Source: Heterotrichella gracilis (taxonomy: Eukaryota > Sar > Xanthophyceae > Tribonematales > Xanthonemataceae). From it: a stretch of DNA of 64,000 bases. The stretch spans positions 124,001-188,000 of the forward strand of contig JAULBX010027052.1 of the NCBI GenBank assembly GCA_032358255.1, given 5' to 3'. The notes beneath the pieces were generated by a model. That model did not search any database and was not told the DNA's origin. It saw only the letters and a program-made list of their open reading frames with translations. This document shows positions 35,901 to 48,900 of the stretch, in pieces. Both the position numbers and the translations under genes were made by a program. Position 1 is the first letter of the stretch; every line of letters starts with the position of its first letter.

Positions 35901-38900
35901 GATTGTGGGTGTGGGGTGGTCTACCTCTCGCTGCTTAAATGCCCCCATGGGCGCCAGGTGCCGCATCCTCGCCGCACGCACTCACGATGACAGGATTCCA
36001 GTATACCAATGGATAAACCAGGTACAATTTCAGACACCCATGGGCAACCTCTGGCCAAGATTGATGCCCACATGATTCCCACCACCACCCTACAACACTG
36101 CACCCCACGCACCATGAACCTCTTGTGCACCAGGGGCAGTACGATAGTTGGCGCCAGGTAGGACATCTCGGTCAGCGCAACGCAGGAGGTGTTCATAAGG
36201 TGGTGGTCCTGCGTGTGGGGGGAAATACTGTTAATAAACCCTACGGAACCCTTAGGAAACCCTAGGAGCATCTGCCAGGGCCCTGGCCAATGACCACCTT
36301 TCTCCTCTTAATTGTGTCTGGTATTGCAGCATTTTGTTTAGTGTACTTGGATGATCGTGAACGTAATTGATATCGAAACCCTACCTTGGCGTACTGCCCT
36401 GCAGCCGCCAGCCGCACCACCAACCCAGCCGCCTCCCTCCACTGCTCAGGTGAAAGCGGCCTCCTCCTCACACCACCACCGGCCGCACCCGCATCCACCA
36501 CCCCCTCCTCCACCTCCATTGGCTGGCTGTGGCTGGGAGTGTCCTCGCTGCGTGGCTTGTTCTCCTTGGTCACCCGCTTGGTGAGGTGCTTGGCCAGGGA
36601 AGACAGGAAGTTGGTGAGAGAGGAGGTCCACCTGGGGGAATGGGCAGGGGAAAAGGACGTTTCAGACCCTAGGGTTCGTGCTGCGGGGGGACGGGTGTGG
36701 TGGCGGTAAGGCACCAAGTAGCGTTGGGAGGCATGCCAACATTTCCTGTATCAGTGATCTTGTCATAACCCTCATGCCAGCCCTGCCAAAACCGGCCCAA
36801 AACCCTTCACGCCTCCCATTCCAAGCCCTCATCGAAACATGCCCAAACCCTACTCAAACCCTACCTGCCCGAGTTGCTAGGGTGATAATACTGCTCCATG
36901 AGCGTGACCACCCTCCCCAGCGCCTCCCCTGCAGGGTCGATTCCATCACCCCCCCTGCCCAGCAGGTACACCGCCGCCTTCCCGGCGCGTGCTGACCGTG
37001 ATGTTGCCTCCCCTAGGAAGAGGAGGTGCACATAGGAGGGGGCGGGGCTGCCTGCAAAGACATGGGGTGTACGTTTAGGGTTTAGGGTTTGTATGTAAGG
37101 TTTTTGCCGGACCTTGACGTGGCCTCCCCTAGAAAGAATAGGTGCACATCAAAGGGGACGGGTTAACCTGCGCACGGAGAGATTCCCAGGTTCTCATTGG
37201 GTTTTCTATTGCAATCGTGGCGTATCCTTCACATACTACTCAGGTCTGGAAGCGACCCGCTACACACACATACAGGTACCAATATGCACCACAGACACAC
37301 TCAGAGCGTCTATGGCCCCATCACCCTCTTAACTTCCCGTGGCAACACCCTTGGTTGAATTACCGCAACCAACACACCCAACATTGCGCTCTCCCAGGCA
37401 GACAAAAAACACCAGGGTATCTTGCTAACAAGCCCGCCAAGGGTCATCCCTTCCCTCCTCCTCACCGAATGGCACGCTCCCTGAGGCGCTCCCCACCGGC
37501 ACCTGGAAGTGCCACATGAACAGCGTGAACAGCCGAGGCACCAGCGGCTGCCAGTCAATCAGGCCTGCACCACAAGGGGAGAAAGTGTGAGCGGGGGGTC
37601 AGGGACTCAAACGGGAGATTTATGTCAGGCCAAGCAATTGTATCATGGTATATTGTGCAGATCCCATATGGATCACAAATGTGGGTGTTACAACCCCGAT
37701 ATGTCAGAACCCCATATGGCGCAGATGTTGGTGTCAAACCCCTAGCTCAAAACCCTTACCTAGGGTGTCGTGCTTGGCCCACCTGGCCCACAGGTTCATC
37801 ATGAGCGCGTCCCACACGGGGCAGTGCACCACCCGCCCCCACAGGGCCAGCATGGCGGGTGCCCAGGTGTGCCAGGGGGGGTGGGGGTGGTTGGGGGAGG
37901 GAGAGGGGAGCAGAAGCACCAGCCAGCCAAGCGCCTGCAGGGATGCGTGTGGGGGAGTCACGTTGTGCGTGGCAAGGGCGGTAATAACTAATAACTTCTT
38001 CATTAAATCTGTACTACACTGTCACAGAAGACTACCTAAATGCATTTCAGCAGACCAGCCAGAGACATGCATAGCTAAAAACAAATCATAGCTCTTAATT
38101 ATAAATTTATGTAAATTTGCCACCAGACCTGTCCTGCCTTCAAGCCAATTCGGTGAATTCACACGCAACATTTAAAATCCCTGTTCACCCCTCCTCACCT
38201 CGAATGCCCCTGGCTTGAGAATGTCCTGCGCGCGAGGCCAAAACTCGTCCCACACCTCCTCAGTGGCACCAGGGGGGAAAAAGCGGCGGCAGCGGCGCAC
38301 CAAGCGGGTCAGTATGTCGCGCCGGTTCTCCAGAATGGTGGCGCCTGGGGTGCGGCACCAGAAAGTCTGATTTATATCATTTGACCCCCAAAAACATACA
38401 GAAATTGAAATTGATTAAATTAAATTATGCGACAATTGCAGTCATAGCCCACCCCAGTGGCGGTGGGAATGCACCGGGCATGCATCGTCCTATATAGTTT
38501 GATTAGGGTAGTCGCCAATGTTGGTGCATTTGTCACTGGCGTCGTGTTTGTCAGCAAGGAAGACCAGCCTGTCCCAATGTGTGACCATCCCATGTGAGCT
38601 CCACAAATGAACCAGCAGAAAATCTTACAAAAACCTGAAAGAAATACACATTAAAACAAGGTATTCAGGGCAAAACAATGATCGGCACCTACCCTGGTAC
38701 TCTGTCATGGGCTTGAGGTGGAGGTCTACCAGCATGGCGTGCAGGGGGCGCCAGGGTATGACCAGGGACACTTTGCGCCGGTAGTGGCGCAGGAGGGTCA
38801 GGACCACGCTGCCCCAGCGCACCTGGGAGGTGGGATGGGGGGGTACGAGGGGGGGTGAATGACAGGAGATCATTGCCCCCATCTGGGTGTGTGCGGGGGT

Positions 38901-40068
38901 GCAAATGTTATGACAGGGGATGAGTGTTCCACCAGGCAAGAGCAGACCTATGGCGGCCAAACCAGGTTCTCAATTTGATTACTTATAAGCAAAATAAAGG
39001 GAGCGAAACAACATGAGCAAGGCAATTGCAGTGCATTCAATTATTGATGGCCAATGCATTGCACCATTTTAGGCATGAAAAATACCCAGGCAAGCGGCTA
39101 TGGCATGGCGGTGGGCTGGTGGCATTTTGTTTTGAAGTTTAGGGTTTAGGCTGTAGGGTTAATTTTGGTGCTGACCTGTGCCGGTATATCACCATGGGAG
39201 GACAGCACGATATCCAGTAGGGTGTACACCAGCTGCTCCACGTCGCCATAGTCATAATCCACCTTAGTGCTCAGCAGGCTACAGGGTGGAGAAAGGGGGG
39301 AAATTTGAGCAGGTCACCAGTGACAGGGGAGGGAAGTGTGAGGAGATGACCAGGACAGGGCCTGGGCTCAATACGCCATGACAGAGGGCGATGGGAGCAT
39401 CCACATTCTTACTATCTAGCGTTGACTAACAACAAGCGGCATTCTTTTCTGGTATTTAGCGTTCTTAGCGTTTTTTTAAATATGCCCGAACTTTGGTTGG
39501 GGAAATCCGTGGGGTGGAGTGCATGCACCGCTAGGCATGAAGGTGCTGGAATGTCGATGCCGTAACCGGTGTGGAGATGATTTGACTTCTTCCCCTTCGG
39601 TAAACAAGGAACACCTTGGACAATAAAAATTGGGTTCCAATTATCCTTGCAATGTATCGTGCCTAACTACTCAGGGCGGTGCTGCATGGTTTAGTCGTGA
39701 GTATAGTTTTGCCATATGCATGCACAAGATCCACGAAACGCCCAGCAAAAAAATGCGCGTATTTTCAAGCGAAAAGAAACTTCGATGACATAGCATACAT
39801 ATAGTCAGCTTGCACCTAGATAGCACTCGCAAGGTGACGCTAGCAATATTTTCCGTGAGGGACATGATGGGCATGCTATGCATGCATTGGCCACTCACAC
39901 ATTGCACGGCGATATCCACTTCAGGGTCTGGTGGCTTGCACCCCGCTGTCCCTTGACGCCCTGCCATTCCTCCGACACGGCTTGCACCAGAGCCTTGAAG
40001 CGTTTTGGCTCCTCGTCCTTTGCTTTTATGGCCAGGTGCTCTGGCAACCACTCACGGAACACTGTCAT
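23935..40068 (-). CDS. PSME4: proteasome activator PA200 / Blm10 (PSME4)
   Basis: HEAT-repeat giant that caps the 20S proteasome; 34 exons, 2043 aa (human 1843, yeast Blm10 2143). Exons: 39899-40068, 39176-39278, 38693-38822, 38199-38344, 37760-37934, 37466-37564, 36865-37051, 36385-36631, 36113-36208, 35548-35829, 35013-35209, 34412-34649, 34012-34143, 33476-33667, 33007-33205, 32484-32764, 31959-32177, 31446-31722, 30957-31177, 30435-30719, 29856-30064, 29616-29694, 29309-29471, 28907-29050, 28447-28661, 27910-28037, 27471-27594, 26823-26994, 26301-26605, 25842-26054, 25350-25437, 24903-25037, 24431-24618, 23935-24027. Every junction is GT-AG and every phase matches. Family signatures: EQYYHPSNSGRW, TATHQL, NLDTPEHV with SFLMGGNSMFR, SDPKPEVRELAATSLSG, SSPYATPTW and LAEFRRTHEQ. 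Low-complexity Ala/Gly/Pro inserts account for the extra length. The protein ends in Tyr-Phe-Val where animal and yeast proteins end in the gate-opening Tyr-Tyr-Ala. It diverges from NUF2. Confidence 0.95.
25678..25746 (-). repeat. echo of the PSME4 exon 30 donor edge
   Basis: About 66 bases repeat the 3' end of the exon ending at 25842, still reading VCAQYVWFRHALHMDEQ. They lie about 160 bases downstream in gene sense, within the intron. Identity to the exon (25842-25905) is high. Confidence 0.9.
32212..32285 (-). repeat. echo of the PSME4 exon 17 acceptor edge
   Basis: About 70 bases just upstream (in gene sense) of the exon starting at 32177 repeat its first codons and acceptor. The shared plus-strand strings are GGAACGTGTTATC and AACCCAACCTGCA. 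Confidence 0.85.
32946..32990. repeat. interstitial telomere-like array at the PSME4 exon 15 donor
   Basis: GGGTTTAGGG-type units on the plus strand (CCCTAAA in gene sense) begin within about 20 bases of the donor of the exon ending at 33007. Confidence 0.9.
35222..35312 (-). repeat. echo of the PSME4 exon 11 acceptor edge
   Basis: The acceptor and first codons of the exon starting at 35209 recur about 90 bases upstream in gene sense. Shared plus-strand strings are AGCGGGA, CTGGCCGGG, GCCCACCTCCTC (copy: GCCCACATCCTC) and TTCCTGCA. Confidence 0.82.
37072..37092. repeat. interstitial telomere-like units before the PSME4 exon 7 acceptor
   Basis: Two TTTAGGG units on the plus strand lie about 25 bases beyond the exon start at 37051. 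They read CCCTAAA in gene sense, in the polypyrimidine position. Confidence 0.8.
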
Positions 40069-40833
40069 TCTTGCCTAGACGGTAGCCTGTGCTACATGGG
40101 TTGCAAGCTAGGCTGTGAAAAGGAACAGCGAGAGCTATATGCTTCCAGCTGAGGGTTGTTTGTGTAGATGGTGTGTGCGTTTCAAGTACAAGTTGTGGGG
40201 TGCATGCGACAATGGCATGCCAAACTTGGCTGAGCCGGTGTCTTTCGTTACTTCGGTTACCAAACAAGCCCTCGTGCTGGCAAGGTCGTATCTATCCGGC
40301 TGTGGCACATATGTGCTTATGACAACGCTTTGCTAAACTTGTTTTGCGCTTGAGGGTTGGAATGGGTGATTTTCACCAAGTTGGCATTATCAGCATCTGA
40401 TCCCTGAAATTTCTGTTCTAGGGATGATGTTACAAAAATGGAGTTTTACGAACTTCTGCCAGGTTTGACCTTTCCGCTTTTGAACTGGTTTTTATGGGAA
40501 GGCACAGCCCTACACTTGTTGTGTATGCGCAGCAAGGAGCAGTTCAACAACCTAAACTCCTCAACGCTTTCAGCGTCGCTTTCCCTGCTTGCTCAACCCC
40601 CCGCGTTCTCAGAGTACTCACTCGTACCCGGTGGTCGTCAGGCCAACTGCCATGGCTCCAGCGGGGCTACCCGTCCAACGGTGAAAGGACCCCTCCGTTG
40701 AAACCATGTCCTACGTACAGTGTGAAACCTCCTTGAAAGCGGGGTGAAGTTGCACCGCCACTGGTCCATTTCGTTGCGTTTTGGGCCTGAAATCCAGCAC
40801 ACCATCCAAGGGCCCCGAGACCCGTTAAACAAG
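40069..40833. promoter_or_regulatory. divergent intergenic region PSME4 / NUF2
   Basis: 765 bases separate two start codons on opposite strands, so a shared promoter is plausible. Open frames such as 40438-40701 have no recognisable domain and no homology to the flanking genes. No TATA box or repeat stands out. Confidence 0.4.
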
Positions 40834-43800
40834 ATGGGGTCGTCCTACGTGTTCCCTATCATCGACAACCATGAGATACTTGCTTGCTTGGCGGAGATGG
40901 ACCTCCTGGTGACGGAGGGCCAGCTAACAAAGCCTATGCCAGAGATCGTACGGCCCATCTACGAGAGCGTGGTGACAGCTCTCATGGGCATTTCCAGGTA
41001 AATAGTTGGCCAGTTCCGTGGTTCAGCAAGCTTTACCAACGCCTCAGACCAAGCAAGAGTTGAGGATGCCATGTTTCCTCGTTCCACCCGCAGGGAGGAG
41101 CTGCAACAACCTGTTTTTGCTGCAATTGACACCCTTGAATACCCAGAGCTGCACGACGAGTCCATCCCAACGCTGGCCTTCATGTACCACCTCAACCGGT
41201 TAATGCTGGCCTGTGGGGTCAAGGACTTCACAATGAAGGTAACTGCCTTCTCCTCCCACACCAATCTCCCATCTGGTGACCGTTCTGCACCACACCTTAC
41301 CCTTGCAAACCCTCCTTGGGTAAGCAGCTTCTGCCCCACCACACTCCCCGCCTCACCAAACGCCACCAACCAGGACCAGCCTGCACCCCACCTTCACGCC
41401 ACCACACCCCTGCAATTCACCCCTCCATGGCAGCACCCTGCACCACCATCACCGCACTCCCCACCTCCAATGCCACCCACCCCTCAACACCCCAGGACCT
41501 GTACAAGCCCGACCCCGCGCGGCTGCGTCGCAACCTGAGCGCCATCATCAACTTTGCCAAGTACCGCGAGGAGAAGCTGGTGCCCTACACCGAGATGCAG
41601 GGCGAGCTGGAGGTGCTGCTGGAGGAGCGGGTGGAGCTGGAGGCGCTCAGGCAGCAGCTGGTGGGTGCGGTGGAGGGTGTTTGGACTAGAATTTGTTGCA
41701 AAGCGAGGTGAGGTTTGAGGGTTTGTTGCAAAGCGAGGTGAGGGTTAAAGGTTTGGTGCAAAAGCGAGCTGGAGGGAGCTCAGGCAACAGCTGGTGGGTG
41801 CGGTGGTGGGGGGCGGACGGAGGGGGAAAGGACACAGGTTGTGTACGCGGAAAACGCACATGCGGGGACCAAGCATGGGTGTGGCACAGCGAGTGGTGTG
41901 GAGACAACGAGAACGGCGTGTTGCATGTGGGTGTGCACAAACTGAGCACGGGGATTGACATGGCTATCTTACACGACATTCTTACAGGGGGGAGTACATT
42001 GCATTGCTATCAGCTTTGCATGTGGCTAGGGTGCATAGACAGGCCGCTAAGGCTGCGGGACTTAGGGTCTAGGGTTTAGCCCCAAGCACATGCAGCACTT
42101 GCCTTCACCCACATGTGCACACTGCAAATGCTGCGCCAGTTCGGGCACCCATGCTGCGGCCCGTGGCAGAAGCGACTGCGCACCTTTGCCAAGGGTTGCA
42201 TGCACCGGCACTAGTCTGCTGTTCCTTAGGGCGCATAGAATTTGGGGTTGCATGCATAGCTTGTCCTGTCGCACCAGCATTGGAGCTGATTATTTGCCTG
42301 GCTGCCCTTCTGCCAATAAAGGATCCGGGGTTTATGCATGGCTTGCCTCTGTGGCAACAACATCGGTACTGAATTTGTGTCCTGCTACCTCTCAGGATGA
42401 GGAGCTGCACCACTTGAAATTGGAACGGGCAGCAGAGGAGCCGGTACGTTGCACAACTCTGGCCTGTCCCGTCTGATGCTGCACCACTTCTTGCAATTTG
42501 CACGGCATGCCTTGGTGGATGTGGCAAAAATACCCTCGCGGTGTGGTAGTACCCAGGGCAGCCTGGGTGGAACCCTGTGCAGCTGGTTGCATGCGACCGC
42601 ATGATGGCACAAGACCAATGAAATGGCTTGAACTCTGCCAGTATTTGCTGGCACGCTTGTGCGAGACTGCCTGCGAATCCGGCTGCATGGCCAGAATGCA
42701 CGTGGCATGTAACTAAGTACATATCATGACGTGCTCCCCTGGCTGCAGGAGGCTGCCCGCCTGGAGGCTGAGGTTGCCGAGCTGTACGCTGAGAACCAGC
42801 AGCTGAACAAGCAGCAAACAGCCATCAACAGCGAGGTGCGGGGCCTGAAGCAGCAGTCCAACCAGGCCGCTGACCAGGCCTCCAGCGCCAAGTTCAAGCT
42901 GCTGGAGGCGCAGCAGGAGGGGGAGCGGCTGCGCAGCCAGATTGTGGAGGTGGGTGGGGGAGAGGGGGGAGGCGGGAGGTGTTTCCGCATGGGTGGCTGA
43001 GTATAGGTGGGCAGGAGGGGAGTTGCTGCGGCACGTGCATGTATGGGATGGAGGGGTTCGTTGAGCCCATGGCGCTTCTCTTGCAGCAGTAAAATCCCAC
43101 CATGGGTAGTGGAGTACACCCACATCTGTAAGGGTTGTAAGGCGTGTACCTTCTCATCAGCATGCCCATTGTTGAGAAGTGCAAATTCACAGATTTTCGT
43201 GATAATCTTCGAATTTGTATTTCATTGCATATTATGATCATATTGTGTGGAGTGACTATGGGCATGGCGGCAGCAATTGCATTGCACACGCGCGTACACA
43301 CACATACACACACACACCAGCTCCTGGACCCTCACACGCACCTTCTCCCCTGCCCAGTCGCCCGAGAAGGTCCAGCAGGCACTGGAGGAGATCCAGGCCG
43401 CTGTTGAGCGTGAGCGGGCCCTGGTGGCTGAGGCAGACAGGCGGTCGAGGGACCTGCAGACGCGGCTTGACAACATTAACAAGGTGGGGATGATACAGAA
43501 CAGCTTTTAAAAAAACGATTTCTATGCATTTTCTAGCCTTTTCGTTCATATTGGTCAATGCCAATGAATCAAGTTGATCAAGTTCCCAAAATTCCTTCAT
43601 GTTCATTGAAAGGTAGAATCGTACGCTGCTCTAATCGCAATGCCATTGATCACGATTACAACATAAATCTGCACCCATTTGGTTCCCACCTCATCGCCCC
43701 CCACCTCCAGATCCCAGGTTGGCATTCCCAATGCTGTGTAGCCAATCCAGCAATCCCTTCCGTTTCCCACCCTTCCAGGTTGAGAGGGAAATCCCCAAAA

Positions 43801-44916
43801 TCATCCTGCGCATGTCGGAGGTGGAAACCATGTTGCTGTTCAGCTGTGTAGCCCATGCACCAATCCCCTCCCCCTTGCCTCCCCTCCAGGTTGAGAAGGA
43901 GGTTGCCAAGATCATCCTGCTCATGTCTGAGGTTGAGACCGAAATCAGCCGCAAGAAGGGCGTGTCGCGCAAGGCCAAGGAGGTGCGGCGGGACATCGGC
44001 GCGGGCGAGCAGGAGGCGCAGCAGCTGGCGGCCAAGCAGCAGCACCTCAAGCGGCAGCAGCAGGCGCTGGCGGAGAGGCTGCAGCGGCTGGAACACCAGG
44101 TGGGTGGTTAGGTTTGCACATCTTGGCGTTGACGTGGATTTGTGCCCGTTAGTATTTACATGGATATGAATTAGCAATGGATTTACTGTCATTGCCATTG
44201 GGGTGGCGGTGGAAATGGGGGGAGCCTGGCGGGTTGCAGAGGGTGGAGCAACAGGTGGGGGTACAGAGGGAGGGGGGGGGGTGGCGGTGTGGGGGGAGAC
44301 TTTGCAGTGGAGATCCCCCACAATCATTTGCTCACTGTCCCTCCCGGACCACGCGTAGGGCGCCCTGAAGAAGGAGGCTGCTGCGTCTGTTGTTGAGGAG
44401 CAGCTGAAGGACAAGGAGGCAATTGCGGCGGAGCATGCGGCCACAATGGCCAAGATCGCAGAGAATGAGGCGCTGGTGAGGGGCGGGGGTGTGGGGAAAG
44501 GCCATGCAGCTCCATCATTTATTCTGAGTTTTCATGTCTGTTTTCCTTCCGGATTTTCTGCCTGGATTTCAAAGTGTGTTTATTACCGTGTAAAATACCC
44601 TAAACATGTTATTGATCAGTTAGTGTTGCAATTCGCGCCTGGTATGCTGGTTCCAACTGGACACTTTTGCTGATGGCGCGCAGCACAAAGCACTCCACGG
44701 CCACTGCCATGCCCACCTGCCTTACCCGCCTAATCTCCTCCACCCCCCTTTCCCCAGATGCGCGCCATGCGCGACAAGGTGCGCGAGGTCCAGGCCGCGC
44801 ACGCCGCCCAGGTTGCCGCTGTGCTTCAGCGCTACGACCAGCTCAAGCGGGAGGTGGCGGACTACCACGCGGGGCTGGAGGAGGCAATGATGGGGTGCTC
44901 GCAGATGGCGTGCTGA
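40834..44916 (+). CDS. NUF2: kinetochore protein NUF2
   Basis: Subunit of the NDC80 complex that links kinetochores to spindle microtubules. Nine exons: 40834-40997, 41094-41238, 41496-41660, 42396-42443, 42749-42949, 43358-43483, 43890-44099, 44359-44475, 44758-44916; 444 aa with perfect phase (human 464). Residues 1 to about 150 form the calponin-homology-like head: YVFPIIDNHEILACL (family FPxxxxxEI), KPMPEIVRPIYE, ELHDESIPTLAFMYHLNRLM, CGVKDFTMKDLYKPDP and the conserved NLSAIINFAKYREEKL. From about 155 to the end the sequence is heptad-like coiled coil rich in Glu, Gln, Lys and Ala (ERVELEALRQQL, EAEVAELYAENQQLNKQQ, KQQHLKRQQQALAERLQRL). The start is the ATG directly before the first conserved hydrophobic segment. 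Echoes of exons 3 and 7 lie in flanking introns. Confidence 0.94.
41661..41805 (+). repeat. tandem echoes after the NUF2 exon 3 donor
   Basis: A unit containing TTTGTTGCAAAGCGAGGTGA occurs twice (about 41690-41750). A third variant leads into a copy of the exon 3 end (about 41768-41800), with AGCTCAGGCAACAGCTGGTG matching the exon's final codons and donor. Confidence 0.8.
43777..43850 (+). repeat. upstream echo of the NUF2 exon 7 acceptor edge
   Basis: After its own TTCCAG at 43778 the copy reads VEREIPKIILRMSEVET. The genuine exon, about 110 bases later at 43890, reads VEKEVAKIILLMSEVET. The flanking intron text (about 43720-43770 and 43848-43889) is duplicated too, which shows that the duplicated unit included the branch-point and acceptor region. 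Confidence 0.9.
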
Positions 44917-45969
44917 GGGGGGTTGGGGGGGGGGACGTCATCTGGTGTATTGTCACCAATCGGCCGGGGGGTGTGCATGCTCGCAGAGGGTGTGTGCAGC
45001 TGGCATTGTTCACCCATCAGCTCAGAGTGTATCAGCTGGCACGCTGAGACTGCGGTTGGAGTGTGGAACGGGGGGCATGCGGGCAGAAATTGTGTGCAAG
45101 GGGCGCAGTGAGGTTTACAGCGGCTCAGCTCACAGTACTGGGGGGGCTTGTCTGCCCACCTGCGCTTGGCTCAGCAGGCAGTGTACGTATTCATGTACTG
45201 CAGCCAACAGGCGCGTGACAAGCAGCCACCAGCAACGCCCACCAGACCACCGCATGCGTGCTGCATGTCGGCCATGCTCTGCAGTAAATGGCCCTTGGGG
45301 CGCCATGTCCGCGGCGGGCATGCTCGTACACAGAGATTCCAGGCAGTTGGACTGTTCTCTTCACCAAATACGTGACTGTGATGGATTTTTATGTCATTGA
45401 CCCACTGACCCACTGGGTGTGACACTGCCCAACGTTGACCCGGCAGAATGTCGCATGAATATTCCAGACTGGGTCCTCATATTCAAATATGCCCATGTCT
45501 CGTTAGGTGCGCCCTGGGCCACCGGCTCATCCTGGCTTAGGCCTGTGTGCATTATTCCATCGTTTGTTGTTATGCCTGTCGGACACATTAGATTTTATCA
45601 GAACATTGTTGTGAGTCACCCAGATTGCCTTCAATTTAAAACGGCCTTCAACTTGTAACTTGTAACTTCATATATATCCTCACGCCTGGCTGCCTGCGAG
45701 CCCCACTTTCCCAGTGGTGGTGTATGCATGCCATGGCGGGGCGTCATAATACAACTGTTTTCCATTATGAATGAATTTAAATTAAATGTTTTGTATTAAA
45801 CTTCGTGTTCCTCGAGTGCCTGGCGACTTGAACTGGCCGATTGGTCGTCACCTCCTAAGCAACCCTGATCCAAACGAGGGCATCACTCTACTCTACCTGC
45901 AACACTGCCTATACTTCCCTGAACTGAGGAGCATCGTTGTGTGTGCATCACCTAGTGGTGGGCACTTCC
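44917..45969 (+). other. intergenic: NUF2 3' region and FPPS promoter
   Basis: About 1.05 kb between the NUF2 stop and the FPPS start, same strand. Two TGTAA motifs lie at 45654-45658 and 45661-45665, a possible NUF2 poly(A) site about 740 bases past the stop, followed by an A+T-rich stretch (about 45750-45800). No coding region is supported. Confidence 0.55.
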
Positions 45970-48900
45970 ATGGCGACCCTGGTGGCCGAGAATGGCACCA
46001 AAGTGTCGACAAGAGAGGTCAGCTGCGGTCAATCGTGGTCCCAGACATGCCAGATCAACGCACCAGACACTGTTTTCACCAGTTCTCCACGTGCTGCAGG
46101 AATTTCTCACGGTGTACGAGGCGTTGAGGGATGAAATAGTGGAGGATGCGTTGTTACAAGGCCAGCCCGGGTTTGCAAAAGAGTACTTAATCAAGGTAGG
46201 CATGTTAAAAAAAGCATGACTTGGCATTTCCTATCGTGGGTGGTATGTTTGCAAGCTTGCTGCAAGTGAAAGAACCCAGTCAAGCCGCATCACGGTCTGG
46301 GGTGCATGCATCTGCCTGCAAAAGTGATCTGGGCGCAGCTCTGGCACTGCTTAGGTATGGGAAGAGAAGAAATGCACGACGTAATACGAGAAGTCAACCG
46401 TAGCTGTCAGGACATGTCAAACCCACTTTAAACTTGCTGCTATGCTAAATGGGCAACTCCATCAAGCCATGCCACACCCCTCAGTACAGTGCACTTCGCC
46501 ACCCACCACCACCACCACCAACTCCCAAATGGGGCAAACAAGTCACCAGTGGGCCACATCAAATCCACAACCCCTCACACCCGAAGCGTAAGCCCCTGCA
46601 CAGACAACTGCCCATCTGACAAAATGCCATCTCAAAAGGACTCGAAAGTGAGTCCCTCTCAACCACCGTGGGGACTCCGTGCGTGCAGATGCTGGACTAC
46701 AACGTGCCAGGTGGCAAGCTCAACCGGGGCATGGCAGTGCTGGATGCGCTCAAGGCGATCAAGGGGGCAGAGGTGGGGCTCGCGGGGGTGGAATGTGCGT
46801 GTGAGGTGTCACATTAAATACAGTACTGCCTGATGCAGTGTGCACTTTCATAGCTTTGCGCACATCCTGGTTCATGTAAGGCATGCGTTTATGTCCTGTA
46901 TTGATGTGTTGTGCCTGCCAGTGTGGCGCGACACATTAAACCCTAAAAATCGTTGCCGCCGTGATGCAACACGCTAGACCCTAACCCCGGACCCTAGATA
47001 TAACACTTATCTCCAGCGGACGAGAGGTGTGCGTCATCTTGATACCCTGCAGCACTCCAAAACCCTACACCTAAAACCCTGGCGCATCACCGTGGCACTC
47101 CCTGCCGGCCCGGGCTAACATTCTCCCCCTGCCAACCCTTGTGTAGGGTGTGAGCGAGGCAGAAGCGTTCAAGGCCAACGCTCTGGGCTGGTGCATAGAA
47201 TGGGTACGTCGTCCAACCTACACCCACCGCGCCTGCACATAACCCTGGCTAGGGTTTATTTCAGCCTGCCATTGCCGGGGGATAACGTACTTGCGTTCAC
47301 AGCAAAATTTGAATTGTTTCTTCCTTGCGCTCCTGTTTATTCCCTGGTATCGTCTGCACACAACCCTTCCCTCTCCCACCCCCCAGTGCATGCACCAGAT
47401 GCGATATTTTGCGTCAGGGGCACTATTTTGTGGCTGAGGCTCCGTATTGTTTCTGCCGTGTGCACCTCCAAGCTTTTTTGCCTTGTTGCCGATGACATCA
47501 TCAACACCCCAGCACCTTGAAAACCCTAAATAAAGCCCTGAGCTCCCCGCCTGCAGCTTCAGGCCTTCTTCCTTGTGGCTGATGACATCATGGATAACTC
47601 CATCACGCGGCGGGGGCAGCCCTGCTGGTACAGGAACCCAGGGGTGAGTAGGGGGGGATACATTGGGGAAATGGAAGTAGGAGGAGGACAAATGGTGATG
47701 CACGTTGCAACTGCACGCTTCCCCGGGATCTAGAACCGCCTCACCAGGGAGTTCCATGCCTCTTTCGGGGTGCGGCGGGCTTTTCATCGTTGTCTTGTTC
47801 TGTTACATGGTGGTACTGCCCTAGGGGGGATGGTGCTGTCACAGTAAAAATGGAGGGGTGGGTACATCAGATGTGGGTACATACGACACCCCCTCATATG
47901 GCCACACAGGCTCCCCCATGAAAGGACTGCGGCAGGGTATTCATAACTGCTATGTTCCTGGATACCCCACCACATATGTACACGCGCAGCCACAGGGTGG
48001 CATGGGGTTGTCGGTGATGGTACCATGCAGCATCTCACGTGCACGGGTGTCAATACAAAGGGCCGCAGAAAAATGAGGCGCTTTGGGGCAACAAGGAGCC
48101 TCACTGGTTGCCTGGTAAAATCACTGCACCTCCACCCCCTCCCGTCATTCCCACCCCTGCCTCTCCAGGTTGGCATGGTTGCCATCAACGACAGCATCAT
48201 GCTGGAGTGCTGCATCTACCGGGTGCTCAAGAGGCACTTTGGGGCCGACCCTGCCTACGTGCACCTGCTGGACCTGTTCCATGAGGTGGGGTTCCTAGGG
48301 TTCCTAGGGTTTTGGGCCGGACCTCGTGTATGTGGACGTGCCAGGGACGCGTCAGGGACCCTAAATAGGGTTTTGCAATGTGTGTTGCACTGCAAGCGCA
48401 TGGATCCAACCTCGGATTACAGCTCTATATGGTTTAGGGATTAGCATCGCAGGGCTTGCATGCACCCAGATACCACAGGCCTGACACAGCAGGCGATGGT
48501 TAAATATGCCTGTCACTGTATGGCATGTTGGCGCATCCATGCCCCAACTTGCATGGTCTTCTCCTCCCCTGCATTCACCCATATTTCCTTCCCTCCCCTT
48601 GCCAACCCCTCCCCTCCCCACCCACCCCCGCAGACCACCTTCCAGACCAGCCACGGCCAACTATTGGATCTCACCACAGCACCCATCGGCACGGTAAGGG
48701 GGTAGGAGAGGCGGGGAGATAAGAGGTACCAACGGGGGCAGGGCAGGTGGAGGTTGAACCCTACCTCTCCACTCAAAACCCTAAAAGCCCACAGGTTGAC
48801 CTTGCCGAGTACAGCCTGCCCAGCGTGGACACGTTTTCGACCCTAAACCCCAACCCAAGACCCTACACCCTAATCCTGTCCGTGTAGGTCGACCTAGTTA

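Noticed and set aside
35916-35982. Extra PSME4 exon (RMRHLAPMGAFKQRE)
   Set aside because: Exon 9 joins directly in phase to the exon starting at 35829, matching the conserved TATHQL region of the family. The extra stretch has no good acceptor.
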